64,000 nucleotides of DNA from Panaeolus papilionaceus (taxonomy: Eukaryota; Basidiomycota; Agaricomycetes; Agaricales). The position numbers were made by a program, and so were the translations under genes. Shown piece by piece: positions 23,660-36,402 of the stretch. Location: NCBI GenBank assembly GCA_015501605.1, contig JADNRZ010000001.1:1674001-1738000 (forward strand), written 5' to 3'. Below the pieces are notes generated by a model. It made no database searches, was not told where the DNA came from, and saw nothing but the letters and a program-made list of their open reading frames with translations. The number at the start of each line of letters is the position of its first letter. Positions within the stretch are counted from its first letter, which is position 1.

Positions 23660-24377
23660 ATGATTGACCAGCTCCTTGCTCCCCACTCTCCAGAAGCTGC
23701 TGCTCATACTCATATCACGTATGTTTCTTCTCCTATTACCCCTCCACTGTCCTTTTTTTGGCTCAGGACGCATCATATCACCGTGTCATGATGGTCCCTC
23801 CGTCGAGTCATATTATTCCGTTCACTGCTGACGTGTATCTTTTTTTCTTGTCCCTAGTGAAAATCGCTGGAATTGGCACACAGACCATCCCTCCTTCGAC
23901 GAATCCCTTATTTCAGGTTGTGCCTCTTACTGCGCATTCGAAAGATATCTCGGTGGCCAGGACCTTTTCTTATTGCCCCGGTCACGGGCCGAGCTTGAGA
24001 GTATCCTGTAAGCATCATTTCATTCCCTCTTGCACTTGTCTATACACGTACTCATTCCTCCTTTAGAAGAAGATATGCTCACGATGCCATTCACAACGCC
24101 ATCGCAAGTAGCCGTTCGGCTCTCCAAACGGGTGGATATAGTCGAGTCCGTATTTTATTTATTTACTTCATTCCGCCTTTTTTTTCTCTCGGCGAAACAA
24201 TATATTCATTTTGTCATTTACTTTATACAGGTATGTCACTTGGCGGAAAAATCTATCCGTGCCGTCCTCAATATCGGTGACAATGCGAACATCCTTCTCA
24301 AGATACACCACAAGTCTTCAAATTCCAATCATGAAGCAACAGCGGACCACATCAGTCGCTCCATGTTGACCGGCTGA
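23660..24377 (+). CDS. Unknown protein of about 140 residues
   Basis: The ATG at 23660 gives MIDQLLAPHSPEAAAHTH, spliced (donor GTATGT at 23719) to ENRWNWHTDHPSFDESLIS, then GCASYCAFERYLGGQDLFLL, then an exon with RRYAHDAIHNAIASSRSALQ. The last exon depends on the splice site chosen: using donor GTCCGT it reads VCHLAEKSIRAVLNIGDNAN and ends at 24377; using donor GTATTT it ends earlier, after RMSLGGKIYPCRPQYR. The protein is soluble, with no signal peptide or membrane helix, and has a Trp/His-rich N-terminal half and two cysteines close together. I do not recognise the family. Clean introns and a good TATA region argue that it is a real gene. Confidence 0.55.
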
Positions 24378-24936
24378 TACACACACACGAAAAGCGTCAT
24401 CCCCATCTATTTTTGTCGATATACCTCGCTTCATCCTTGCACTTATCATCCCTCACCCACCATTCATCTGTTTTCGTCATTTGCATGTCGTCAGTCATCC
24501 TCTTGTCAAGTTCCTACATATCCACAACTCCATGACAGTATACCACTCTCCAGCCTCATGCCAATTCATTCACAGCCATCTCGCATGATACATCCATTAC
24601 GTCTTCTTGTACTAGTTTATCTCCCTTTCCATGTACCACTTTGTCTCTCTCTACCATCCTGTTGTTATAAATATAATATCCCTTGCATTCGACTCCATCT
24701 CACAAGTCATTTATTAGCCAAGACAATTCATCCTGACTGCCTGGTAAATACCAAATGGAGTTACAAGATCAGTTGTAGAATTTGATTCATCTTATAACTT
24801 GCAGCACTCAGTCGCGCTCAATCACTTTTAGCTATAGCACGAACGTGCGACGCCATTCATTTCCTTCTCCCTACTTTAACCACTCTTGCCTTCGTCTCTT
24901 GAGGCATTCACTTGTCTCATCTCTTCATCTTCAACA
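24378..24936. other. Intergenic region upstream of the polyphosphatase gene
   Basis: A CT-rich spacer between two plus-strand genes. It should contain the 3' end of the unknown gene and the promoter of the endopolyphosphatase. Frames at 24558-24785 and 24782-25081 are low-complexity pyrimidine artefacts or overlap the real first exon. Confidence 0.5.
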
Positions 24937-27888
24937 ATGTTATCCTATCGTTTCTTTTTTTGGTCTATCCTGCTATCGCTGTCGGCCACTGTTCTATCGT
25001 CACCTGCACAAATTGCGTTCAATGTCCCTTCCAATCGTGAGCTCACATTTCATTCCTTTTTTTGACAAAAATAAATCTTAATTCCACCACTACCCAATAG
25101 GTCCGAAGAAGCTACATGGCAGGTTTTTGCACATCACGGATATGCACCCAGATCCACACTACATTCCCGGAACGTCGACTACCACATCTTGTCATCGAAA
25201 CAAACCAGATAGACCCAACGACGAGTCTCATTATTTCGGCACACCCTACTCGTAAGTTTTGCTCGTGTGCACATAATGCATAGATGGAGTGTCTGACCAG
25301 CCCATGTTATCAATCCCCCATCGACCTCTCCTGTCCTCGTTGTAAACGCATGCAGTGACTGCGACTCACCTTTCCGCCTCACCAATTTCACGCTTGATTA
25401 CCTAGACGAGCATTGGGCTGACGAAATCGACTTTGTCGTTTGTGAGTGCTCACACGTTGCCTAATCCCTTCTTATTTTCCCAGACTGATCTCGACCGTGG
25501 TAGGGACTGGAGATAGTGCTAGGCATGTGCTCAAAATTGGTTGGCTACTCATTAGACGACATCCAACTAACTTTTTTTTTTATCTATCATTTCAGACATG
25601 ACAATGACAGAGAAATCCCTCGCACTCCTCCTGAGATCTACGAGCTCAATAGAGCTGTCACAGCAAAGATGAAAAATGTCTTTACGAGCAGAGGCATTCC
25701 TGTGGTCCCCAGTCTAGGTAGGTTTAGTTCGAGTTTCGAGCGATTTTCGCGATTTGCATCAAATAGCTCATTCATTCATTTCGCACTTTCCTTTCTGGTA
25801 CTTCATTCATTATAGGCAATAATGATATTTGGCGTAAGTGGCGTATATAGCAAACTGATTCGCTCTCATTGATGCTCACGCTCGCGTTATCTTATCTCCG
25901 CGCCCACCACACACACACAGCCCATGTAAGTAACGACTCTCGTTTGTCTCGTATCGACGCATGCTCATCAGGTCTTTCTCATGTCGTACAGAACATTCTG
26001 GCACCAGGTATGATTATTCATCATCATCATCATAAATGCACAGCACCAACGTTCGCCACTCCACTGTAGGCCCCAACAGTGTCACGAATGAATACTCGCA
26101 GTATGTCCGGTCCTCCTGTTTTCATGTCCGCTATCATGTCGGCTGATGTCAACTTGCGTTTCATTGCCCGCGTTATATTTGCGGTTAGAATCTGGAGTTC
26201 ATTCATTCCCTTTCCCCATTTGCAAGTCTTTCAAAGGGGCGCGTATTACGCCGTTGAAGTCGTGCCGGACGAATTGGCAGTCATCAGTTTGAATACGCTC
26301 TACTTTTATGATTCAAACAAGGGTCAGTCTTTGATTCGAAAGGTCTCGCCCTTTTAAAATTCTGACGGTTGCCTTTTATCTGACACATTCAGTGGTGGCG
26401 GGTTGCCCTTATAATGACCGAAACGATCCTGGAAACTTGGAACTTGACTGGATGGAGGTACAGCTCGATATGTACCGAAGTAGAGGCATGCAGGTAGGTT
26501 CAGAGTTTCAAAAATAGGCACTCGTGTCCCGACGAACGAATATGATCTAATCATCGCACTCTTCTGCCCAGGTTTGGATTTCCGGTGAGAATCATTTCTC
26601 CGCGCAACCATGGGACAGAGTTTCACGAACGTGGCTGATACTGGATTGGGTCTGTGCAGGACATGTACCGCCGTCTCCGGGCAACTATTTCCCTGAATGT
26701 GTAAGTCAGAGGTTGTGCTGACGAAGGGATGCAGTACTCAAATGTGTTTTCTCCTTGACTAGTACGTGCGTTACGCAGAACTTGCTTTGAGGTATCAAGA
26801 TACGATCCTTGGTCATGTGTATGGGGTGAGTTATATCCGTTTTATCTATGCGAGCTACATATCATTGACGGGGGTTTGTTTCTTATGGCAGCATATGAAT
26901 GTTGATCATGTAAGTGATATGATCGTTGACAGCATGGGGTGAAAGACAGGAAAAGCTCACTATATCTATTTTTAGTTCTTCTTCCTGGAAGCCATTGATC
27001 TGGAGATAGTGTCGGAAAAGCGTCAAATCGATACGTCGAGTGATGAAGGGCTGTTCCAAACGCTGATGAAAGAGTTTGAGGCGCTTCCAAAATCTGTCAA
27101 GGAGGCTGATTTGGACGACTACGCGGTGGTCAACGTTGGGCCTGCTGTTGTGCCGAACCCGTATTTGCCGACGTTCAGAATCTTTTCGTACAACAATACG
27201 GATAGCGCGATGATGAAGACGACGGGATCGAAAAGACAGCACGGACATCGACGAGGGAATCGCAAAAATAAGGATACGCACTGTCATCTGGATGAGCACA
27301 AGGATACCTGGAGATGCCACTTGAACAGGCCCTGGTTCTCTGATTCTGATTCGCCGTCAAGACAGAATCAGCGATTCACGCCGCTCGGTTTTGCACAGGT
27401 GAGCATCTGATCTGATTTAAACTTTTGACCCTAGGGTCGAGGGCATGTAAAAAAGGCGGGGGAAGTTGGAAGGGAAAAAGGAAATGACAAAAAAGAAACG
27501 GAAACATTGATTGCTGATTTCTTCTTTTTTGTTTCTTCTATGACAGTACTACATACCGAATCTGGCTCTGGCCAACGAAACGCATCCCCCCGGATTTGAG
27601 ATGGAATACCTGACATATCCCCTTGAATCGCTACATCCTGGAAGTGATAGTTCTGGTGTGGGAAATGGAGAAGCAGATGACTTCGTGTATCCAGTTCCAG
27701 TGCGACATTTGCCTGAGAGCCTGCGTCGCCCTGGAAGTGAGGCTGAGAGCGCTTATGCACCATATGGGATGGAAGATTTAACGATTGGATCGTATGTCAA
27801 ACTGGCACGAAAAGTGGCTAACAAGAAAAAGCTACAAAAAGTGTTCAGACAATATATGTTCCAAGGAGGATCTGAAGAGGACGATTAA
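24937..27888 (+). CDS. PPN1: Endopolyphosphatase (vacuolar, calcineurin-like phosphoesterase)
   Basis: Cleaves long-chain polyphosphate in the vacuole. The start at 24937 gives a hydrophobic N-terminus (RFFFWSILLSLSATVLSS), a signal peptide or anchor. The first intron splits SNR-PKKLHG. Metallophosphoesterase motifs follow in order: FLHITDMHPDPHY, VVWTGDSARHDND, PSLGNNDIWPHN and VWISGHVPPSPGNYFPEC, then the metal-binding GHVYGHMNVDHFFF. Between them are ELNRAVTAKMKNVF and the CPYNDRNDPGNLELDWM loop typical of Ppn1. The C-terminal third carries an insert rich in His, Arg and Asp (HGHRRGNRKNKD), then GFAQYYIPNLALAN and a basic tail (KLARKVANKKKLQKVFRQY). Around a dozen short introns are needed. 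The closest alternative is acid sphingomyelinase-like phosphodiesterase, but the Ppn1 features fit better. Confidence 0.88.
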
Positions 27889-28378
27889 TTGATTTTTTCT
27901 TCTTATTTTATGTTAGAGTAATATAATAATATTAAAATTGTGTATTTTATTTATTGTGAGTGTGAGTGTGGGAAGTATAGTGTTACCTTGACTACAAGTA
28001 AATAGATTGATGGCTTTTTGGATAGCGGTTGCCAGCCTTTCATTATTCCGAACACTCGTCAAAGACCTTCCGCTGAATTATCTTTGTCGCCGAGAGCCTT
28101 CAACTAGTTTCCATCAAGTGCAGTGCAACTTTTCCTTCTCCTCCTTCTCCTCCTCCTCTCTCTGCACAAAGGACTCTCTTTTTTCTTTCTCTTTTAAATA
28201 CTTTTTTTTGTCTCTTTTAATTGTCTTTCTTGTTCTTAGTACTTATATTTTGAACACAATTTCTCTTTCTTATTACTTACTTTAACTCACTCACTCTTAT
28301 CCCGGCTGGTCCGCGTCCTTTCTCCAAGTTCAGGAGTACCACCATCGTTTGAATCTTTTTTTTTATCGATTAATATTG
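27889..28378. other. Intergenic, promoter of the RFX gene
   Basis: AT-rich 3' sequence of the polyphosphatase gene, then a long pyrimidine tract (about 28129-28290) ending shortly before the RFX start codon. Such CT tracts are common just upstream of fungal start sites. I see no gene. Confidence 0.6.
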
Positions 28379-31300
28379 ATGACTGCGGTAAATATGCAGA
28401 TGATGCCAACCAATATGCCACTCGATTTTCTTCCAGTTCATCATCCTCACCAACATTCTCGGTCGAACTCTGTCTCGTCTTCATCTACTCATTCATCTCA
28501 TTCTCGTCCTCATTCTTCCCAAGGACACATTTCTCGTGTTCATACAAACCTTGGTCCAAATTACGACGATTTATATCGTGCTTCATATCAACTCGGTCAT
28601 CAAAATATCATGCACAATGATCCTGTGAGCATAAAATTCTCTTTCCGCGCGTGTTCCCCTTTTCCTTCTTGACTACTTTCGACTTTTTTCAATCTGCCAC
28701 ATCCTTTCTTCTTCTTTCTCTCTCTTTTTTAATTAAATCTAAACTCACATGCTATCACATAATCAGCAACCTCCAAACCATAATATCTCAAATCCAGCTC
28801 TGAAAGGTCCAATGCGCCCAAGTCATATTCGCGCAAGAGTAGCTGCTTCACCTTACCCTCGCGATACAGACAGCGTCCACTCATCTTCTAGTGAGACTGA
28901 AGATATTTCAATGTACCTCGGAAATTCCTCTGTGGACTATTCTTCAATGTACAATCCAGGTCCAACGATGGCTCCAAGTCAGGAGGCCATTCATGCCGCA
29001 GGAGCTTTCGGAAGGATGACCCTCAGCCCGGATCATGCCCTTGAAAAACTCGCTGCGAATGTTCGTGCCGCCACCACAACCAGCGCATCAGACCGTGCAA
29101 AGCAGATTTTCGTTCAAGCTTGGTGAGCTTTCTTTCTATTAATGCTGGCAGCTACAAAGCCCCTTTGCCACAGCTCCAAAATTCTTTTGTTAGGAGACCA
29201 CCCCTTTACTAATCATCACTTTTTTTTTTACATCTTTTTTTGTTTTATAGGCTCACAGCGAATTATGCCCCTTACCCTGACGGGAATGTCCCTCGACAAG
29301 GTCTCTACTTTTCATATCGCAGAGTTTGTGACCAATACGGTATTCCGCACATCAATACCGCCACACTCGGCAAGGCCATTCGTCTTTGTTTTCCCACTAT
29401 CAAGACAAGGAGGCTAGGTGTTAGGGGAAACAGCAAATATCATTGTGGGTCTCCTCCATCTTTCTTTTGTTTCTTTTATCGGACGACATCTGACACTTCG
29501 TTGAACAGATTGCGGTATCAGGCCCGCTACTTCTGCTGAAGCCGAGTGGCTACAGGATTACATCCAAAAGTCAAACAACAACGCCGCTCAAGCTTCCGTC
29601 AACGCTGCTCGCCTCAGCCACGACCAGTCAGAGTCCGCCACCAGGAGTGAAGACCGCTCAGACGACGACGACGAAGACGATTCAGAGGGCGGTAACTCCG
29701 TCCCTGGGTCCAAGCGCAACTCTCTCACCCTTTCAGGGGAAATCAAGAGCCTTGCCTTTAACGACGATTTGAGCGACAAGACTCCGACAGCTGCAACACT
29801 ACTTTCCCAAGTGCAGTCGGCCCAGCGACCGTCTGGAACCTTCCCACCTCATGCCTCAATTCGTCGGCATCCTCAGCAAGAGCCGAATTTGACACTTCAA
29901 GCACATTCTCCAGCCACCCCCAGTTCAGGGTCTTATCTTTCTCCAGCCCAACCTTTATCCGTCCGCCAATTGGTTCATTTCCCATCAATCGAGGACGCCG
30001 TTGCAAATTCGACATCCGCTCATGGTGTTGCCGCTCGCGAGGTTTGGGGTTGGTTCCAGGATCACTTGGACCACCTCCTAGAGAGCGTGCGCTCTTGGCG
30101 GTTTGACCAATTCGAAATGCATCTTCGTACTTTTTGGACCAGTCTCAACGGACACCATCGTGAGATTGTCCATGCCCCGGCCATTGCGGGACTCATGGCT
30201 AAAGCCGATGCTATTGTATACGATGTAAGCGATCTGATAACAAACAACGCTAGAAACATCCACTCATAGGTTTTTCTTGCTATTTTAGGAAATCCTGGAG
30301 TTCTTGAGGTCACAGATGCTCTCCCCAGTAGCTCCAAATTCCATCTCAAGCTTGCGTCAGCTGGCACTCAAGATGGAGAAGATTTTATTGGTCGCTTTGG
30401 AGAACTATGGGAATACTTTTGTCGAACCCAAGGTGGAGTTGGGCGCGCGTTTCGGACACCTAGTTCGTGAGTATTTTGTCGACGTTTCGGGCGTGGTACT
30501 TGGCTCCGTGAAACGCTTTCGCTTATGTTTTGCTACTAGTGCGATATCTGGACATTTACCAAGTTACCCAAGCCTTGAACACTGTTCTGACAAATCAGAA
30601 GCAACTGGCAGAGATGAGAAGGTCCTGGCAAAAGGTCGACTTTGAATCGGTTCGCAACCAGTCAGCCTTGGTGTGCAATTGTCGCCACGAAGACTTGGTG
30701 CAGCTTCTGGAAGTTGAATTTGTTTCCCTTTTGGAGAGCCTTACAAAGAGCAGCGAACCCGTTCGTGAAGTGATGAGCTGGGCCGACAAGTGCTGCGATA
30801 GACTAATGGGAGGTAACCGTGCTGGCCATGCAGGAGAGGACAGAGGCGCCATGAGTTCACGCAGTGTTTTAATCCGATGGGGTTATGTTACAAGTCAAGT
30901 AATGAGGGACCTTGTAAGTCTTCCATTTCAACACCTTTGGCTCGTCTATTTTTGCGATACGAGTCTAATGCGTTTTAATCAGACAATCCGCAGCGACCCG
31001 GCCTTTGGTGCCTTCCAAATTCTTAAACTCTTCCTCGAGTACGTTAGTTTTATCTTTAAACTGAAACGTTGATTGATCCGTTCTGTGATAGTGATTGGAT
31101 TGCAGTCAATGTGCTGCGTCACGTCGCACTTTCAACAAATTCCGTTGCGGCTTCTGTGGAGCCAGTTATGCAACAACAATTCTTCTCGCTATCACCCATG
31201 CCTGGACAAGAGAACTTTGGTTCAATGGATGTGCGGCCTCAGCATATGATGGCCCACACCCCAACAACGTCGAGCATGCTGGCCGCCCTTCAGCACGATA

Positions 31301-31575
31301 CATATGGCTCGGGTTCTTTGGATCCAACAGGGTCTGCCTTCAACCCAGACGCTTATGGTTCAATGTCCTACATTGACCCCTCAGCTCCTCAAGATGACGG
31401 TCTATCGTCCAATCATTCCGCCGGGCTTGCCTTTTCAGACTTTTCAGGCTCAGGAGCCTCGTTCGACGTTGGTAGCTTTGGACCCACCGACCTGTCATTG
31501 AACTCGTCAGTCACACCGAACAGCGAGTCTGACCATGAATCAGAATCTGTCAAAGTTGAGCAATCAGCTGTATAA
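28379..31575 (+). CDS. RFX-family winged-helix transcription factor
   Basis: Exon 1 (28379-28624) encodes a Met-, His- and Ser-rich N-terminus. Exon 2 runs 28767-29122, exon 3 29251-29444, and exon 4 starts at 29509. The RFX DNA-binding domain falls around residues 200-275: WLTANYAPYPDGNVPRQGLY, FSYRRVCDQYGI, LGKAIRLCFPTIKTRRLGVR and GNSKYHYCGIRP. It is followed by an acidic Ser/Asp segment (RSEDRSDDDDEDDSEGG) and a long C-terminal helical region (EVWGWFQDHLDHLLESVRSW, YLDIYQVTQALNTVL) resembling the RFX extended dimerisation region. The C-terminus is Ser/Gly-rich. Fungal relatives (yeast Crt1, fission yeast Sak1) control DNA-damage or growth genes; targets here are unknown. Confidence 0.92.
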
Positions 31576-32123
31576 GATATCAAACTTCTTTTTTTTTGGT
31601 CGGACTTGTGTTTTGTTTTTCTTCGTATTCTTTGCTCGTTCGTGCGCCTTATTTGTCTTCGTTTCGCCCACTTATCCATTTCTTGAACCTGGGATATCAT
31701 AATTTGTTGTTACTACGTACGCTCTTCCATTTCTTTCTTGTTGTCGCTGCGTCCTCCCATTTGTTTTTATATAGTGCCACTCAACTACCCCTCTGTATCG
31801 ATTCTTGGCCTGATTCTTGTTTCAGTCACTGCTCCAGAACGCTTTCATCACTGTAAATCGTACCAGCTGTGGACTTTTTTTAAAAACCACGCCCCCACCT
31901 TCTTTCGTTCTGATATAGTCCTACGTATATCTTAGCAATCAATTGCCCTTTCTTTTTCTTTATTCAACATCCAGAATTTGTCAACCACAAAAGGGTTGTT
32001 TACAACAAAAAAAAGAATATGGTAGTTGTCAATGACAATGTGGAAAGCAACCAAACCTCTCCAAAAATCCGAAATCCTTTTGTGAAAGCAAGATCAGCAA
32101 GAGCTGTTTTGAAAATGAATAAA
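31576..32123. other. Intergenic, two convergent 3' ends
   Basis: Between the RFX stop and the Bfr1 stop, on opposite strands. It is T-rich on the plus strand and low in coding character, so it should hold the two 3' untranslated regions. I see no gene. Confidence 0.6.
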
Positions 32124-33923
32124 CTAGGGTGCTTGCACATCCTCCTGGACAGCTTCTAATTTACTATCAACAGCTTCACTGGAAACTCCAACAACAGTAG
32201 CGGGAGCATTTGCAGGTGTGGGGACAGGCTCAGGCGGAATCTCGGCACCATCGCTGACAGGTGTCGAGACACCATCCGCCTTTTCGAGACGTTGTATTTC
32301 CGCTTCAGCTTTGGTAATGTTCTCCGCAGTTACCTGGGCCTGGTTAGCCTCGAACCACAACTTCTTGGTTGTAAGGTCCTCAATGACACGAGGGACATCG
32401 TCATTTGACGCAGGAGGGGGGATAGATAGCGTGGTAAGAGCGGCGAGAGTCGGCAAGGGGACCTGCAGAGCGGTAGAAGTGGGCGTTGAAGGTGCACTCT
32501 CCTGGATAGGAGATGCGCTGGGCTTGGGGCCCTTCTTGTTCTTGTTCTTTGTCTTTCCACCGACAAAGTATGCTTCCTCATCTTCGCCCTTCTTTTTGCG
32601 AACAATGACACCCTCGGGAGCAGCTTCAACTTGGCGAATTTCGAGCTTGGGAACAGCAGTAACCTCTGCCCTCTGGAACAGGGGTGTTGAAGTTGACTTG
32701 TAGGTGACGGTCCCAGTGGACTTTCCAGAGAAGAAATCAATGAGGGTCTGGCAATCCTCGATTTGTGCTTGGAATGCGGGAATCTTGGCCTCTTCCAAGA
32801 GACGCTCTGCCTGCTCCTTCCTGCGTTCATTGATTTCAGCGTCACGACGTGCCTTTTCTCGCTCCTGGCGGCGGGCACGGTCTTCGTGAACCTTGGTCCA
32901 GTAGCGGTCGTTGGCATCGCGATAGCGCTGTGCTGACTCTCTCTTCTCGTTGAAGAGAGCCCTCAGCTGGTCTTGGGTGCTATCACGCTCCTGGAAAAGT
33001 TTCGAGCGATCAGCATAAGCTTCGTCACCTTCCTTCTTTAGTTCGTCCAATTCGGCTTTGATAGCGGTGTAGCGATCGGAGAGCGCTTGGGCAACGGGGT
33101 CGTCGCGCTGTTTCTCGAGTTCAGCTATTTGGGCTTTTTCGGCATCGATACTGTCCTGTTCGGTCTGGACGGCCTCGAGGAGCCTGCGATTCTTCTTGCT
33201 TGTGGAAACTTCTTGGATAGCGCGCTTTTCATCGGCCAGCTTCAAATTGCCAGATTCAATCTGCTTTTCCAGGTTTCTATCTTGAAATTAAAGACGGCAT
33301 GACATCGGAAAGAGGAATGTTATTCACCGAACATGGGCATCGATTTCGGCAACAGACTTGAATGGGATTTTAGCTTTTGAAGCTTGCAAATCCTTGCCCT
33401 GTGTGGTGTGTGTATTTTACTTAATAGGGGTATTTTGCTTTTGGGAAGACTTGCTTCGCATACCTTCTTGGCCACAGAGTCTCTCAAAGCCTTGATTTGC
33501 TCGAAAAGTTTGGCTCGTGAATTCTTGCCAGCACCTTGCTGTTCTCTAAGTGAATCCAATTCAGCGCGAAGAGCATTTCGGCGATCGTTGCCGGTGCCAG
33601 ATTGGGTTGCAAGAGCAATCTTGTCACGAACAGTATTCTGCAAATTACGAGATATTGGGGAATTCAGCTCTAGGGTCCAATTGGAGGATGTTACATCTAC
33701 GAACCAATTTAGTCTGCAGGGCGTCAATTTCCTTCTTTATTTTCTCCTGCTCTGCGTCATATGCAGCCTTGTCGGGTTTTCCACCGCCACCGAAGGATGC
33801 CAGCTGGTCCGATGTGTCTTTTGGAGCGACTGAGGAAACAGGAGTAGCGGTACCTGACGAAGCTTTAGACTTGTTGGCATTACCGTTTGAAGCGGCAGAG
33901 GATTTTGACTTTGGAGCAGGCAT
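32124..33923 (-). CDS. BFR1: Bfr1-like nuclear segregation / mRNP protein
   Basis: Four exons encode a long, highly charged coiled-coil protein. The N-terminus is Ser/Ala/Lys-rich (APKSKSSAASNGNANKSK), followed by PDKAAYDAEQEKIKKEIDAL, the conserved RNALRAELDSLREQQ and KLFEQIKALRDSV, and IPFKSVAEIDAHVRNLEKQI, the best family signature. Continuous coiled coil follows, then KARRDAEINERRKEQAERLL and EDCQTLIDFFSGKSTGTV. The C-terminus has a basic patch (GGKTKNKNKKGPKP) and a Pro/Ala/Glu-rich tail. Yeast Bfr1 associates with polysome mRNPs at the ER and affects ploidy and secretion. No catalytic motif is present. Exon joins are clean. Confidence 0.88.
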
Positions 33924-34154
33924 AATTGTCTGTATAGATGTATACGTGGAGAAAGCGGAAAGGTTGGAAGTCTGGTCGACCTACTCCGCGCCCCCTCACA
34001 AGCTTTGGAATGACCGTGAGAATACCTTAATTTTTTTTGGCCTGATCTTTAATTCGAATAAACACAATAATTATATATAAAAACATCATATTGCTACACA
34101 TTGAACCAGGAGAAGAAAAAAAGAAAGAAAAAAATCAGATAATGCCATGTAATA

Positions 34155-34890
34155 CTAGAATACAACCTGAGTATCCAACTTCTCTACCTCTTTGTAGCAT
34201 TCTTGGTATAGCTCAGTGTAATCATCATCCTTGTCGTCTTCACCATCCCTCCGTTTCGTCTTTTTCTTTTGGTTGGGACAAATCATAACACAACTCGTTG
34301 GTCGCTTGGTTGAGCTAGCATGGCCAAGTTCTTCCTTGGATGCAACGAAAATGTACGGGATTTGAGCTTCTTCACTCATGATAGGAAGGTGAGAAATAAT
34401 GTCAATAGGGTTGATGTCAGCAGCAAGGATAAGGAGTCTGTAGCAAAAATCTCAGTGAATGTTCTGATATTCACCAACATATAAAACCCACCCTTTCTCT
34501 CCCTTGCGAATACCCTTGACCACCTCTTTCACTCCACGCTTGACCTGTCGCGCTTTGGAGGCTAATGCAATTGGTTAGGAGTTTTTCAATGGCCCACAAT
34601 GAGTTGCCCCACCTTTCTTGATAGTTTTATGTAGCTTCTTGACAAGCTTTTTCTGAGCCAGAGGATGGGCAATAGGTGAGAGATTCTCTGTTGAGATAGG
34701 CTCGTCGTCGTCCTTCTTCTTGTCCTTCTTGGACTTTTTGGGGGACTGCAGAAACATTAGCTCTCGTTCCAACGACACACCAGGGTGTTCTCAGTCCCCT
34801 ACATACCCTTTCTTCCTCATTTGCGTCCTGCATCTCAACGTCCTTAACCTCGATCTCTTTCCTCTTCTTTTCTGATTTGTCTTTAGGCAT
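34155..34890 (-). CDS. NHP2: H/ACA ribonucleoprotein subunit Nhp2 (L7Ae family)
   Basis: Part of the H/ACA snoRNP that pseudouridylates rRNA in the nucleolus. The N-terminal extension is charged (DKSEKKRKEIEVKDVEMQD, SPKKSKKDKKKDDDEP). The fold begins at IAHPLAQKKLVKKLHKTIKK, then KRGVKEVVKGIRKGEKG, LLILAADINPIDIISHLP and IPYIFVASKEELGHASSTKR, the L7Ae-type core that contacts the RNA. The end DYTELYQECYKEVEKLDTQ is typical of fungal Nhp2. Short introns separate four or five exons. Start at 34890, stop at 34155. The closest alternative is Snu13, but the long charged N-terminus and KRGVKEVVKGIRKGEKG fit Nhp2. Confidence 0.9.
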
Positions 34891-35054
34891 AGTTTTCGAA
34901 ATCCAGCCAGAAAGTCGTTGATTGGAAGGAAAGTTGCCCCGAACAGAAATTTCCAAGCTTGTGACGATCCGTGTGTGACCATAGACAAGATCAAAGTCAC
35001 GCTAAATAGGGGCTTCTCCTCCATCTTGTGCAATTCCATTGAACATAGATTCAA

Positions 35055-36402
35055 CTATTTATCTACTTCCTCATCCATTTCGTTTCCATTTTGAATACTA
35101 GAGACATTCCTTAGGAGATTCAAAACAACCCAGGACATTCCCCTCATTTCCGCATCATACCACCAGTTCAAGGCTATCGTGAAGCCTGATTGCTTGATGT
35201 AATGCCACCAACCGAATGGCAAATACAGCGACTCCCCTGCATTTAGTGTTACTCTTATGGGGACAACTTCACTTGGTAGAGCACAAGGTCGATCCGGCTC
35301 TGCGATGGAGGACCAACGAACTTGAGAGTCAGGTGTTGGAACAATCGTAAGTGTGCTAGGAGATGTCTGTTTATACTGAGCATGAGGGTAAATTTTCTCT
35401 GGTGTACGTTCAGCCTAAACATAATTTACGGTTATTTCAAAACACCTACCTTTTAGGCACCACGAATCTGTTGGAGGAAGGAGGAAAAAGTGCTTTTGCC
35501 CACGAATGACCGTGTAAATGTTTTCGTAAGGATCTGACGGGCGTTTAGTATCGACTAACGGCACCATGGACGAGAAGACCAACCGCTATGAATGCTGGTG
35601 ACACTCCGCTCATCGCCACACCATATGTTCACCGCGTCTGGTCCGTGCCCTGGAGGACGGTTGATGCAAGCGCCTGTCCTAGATATTTCTATATCTCGTA
35701 CCTAGCGCTTCAGTGACCCATGCAATATTGCGTGGAACGTCTGGCAAGAGTGGTCCAAATTCTGATTCACTGGAGCTCGATGAGTAAAGGTTGCCATTCT
35801 GCGATTGGAGGTAGGGGATTTCAGGGCTGGTCTTAGTATCGCCTGTGCATAGGCGGTCAACACTGGTCGAACAGAACAGTCGACATATCCTTACCCTGAC
35901 CAAGGTTGTTCAACAGACCTTCCATCGTCATTTGCTCGATATGCGGTTCGACAAAATAAAGCTTTCCATCTGGACCGCGAGTGATAGCATCGGCGTGTCT
36001 TTACCGTGAATAAAGAGAGATGTTGGGCGGGAGTAGAGGTGGAAACACACCCGTTCGGAGTGACAGCGACAGTTACCTTCCTATCCGACATTCTCTGTAC
36101 AAGATATTGCTTGTCCCATCGTTTCAACGCGGCTGGTTTAAAGCCTAGTAAAGATTTACTTTAGACGCAAGTAACGCAAACAAGTTGATAAGTCGCACCT
36201 TTTATAACTACCGGCCGAGATATATGAACAAGCCTCGAAAATTCAATCGCCGTTGGTGGTTCATCTAAAACCTGGATAGCATCTCCCCCATTCAGATCTG
36301 TGACAATGAGGCAAAATAATCTATCAATGGGACACTTTTTGATGGAATAATATGGTTCGAGGTACCGCGATATTCTTCTGAAAGCTTCAGGATATGTTCC
36401 AT
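35055..36402 (-). CDS. JmjC-domain protein, JMJD7 type
   Basis: JMJD7 is a cupin-fold Fe(II)/2-oxoglutarate lysyl hydroxylase. The start was set by splicing: ATG at 36402 gives MEHILKLSEEYR, joined over an intron to DLNGGDAIQVLDEPPTAIEF and SRLVHISRPVVIKG, a complete JMJD7-like N-terminus. A longer open frame to 36547 reads through this intron and lacks an ATG at its head. Next come ALKRWDKQYLVQRM, KVTVAVTPNGHADAI and DVPRNIAWVTEALG. The Fe-binding HSDPY (SVTSIHS-DPYENIYTVIRG) is rebuilt across an intron, and the C-terminus has LYLPFGWWHYIKQS with the second metal-site histidine. A tail of about 20 residues follows (NVSSIQNGNEMDEEV). The gene lies back to back with ELG1. Confidence 0.85.

Noticed and set aside
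24558..25081. Plus-strand frames upstream of the polyphosphatase
   Set aside because: Pyrimidine-rich low complexity; the second overlaps the true signal-peptide exon in another frame.
32218..32703. 161-codon plus-strand frame
   Set aside because: Antisense to the long Bfr1 exon, low-complexity shadow of the charged coding sequence.
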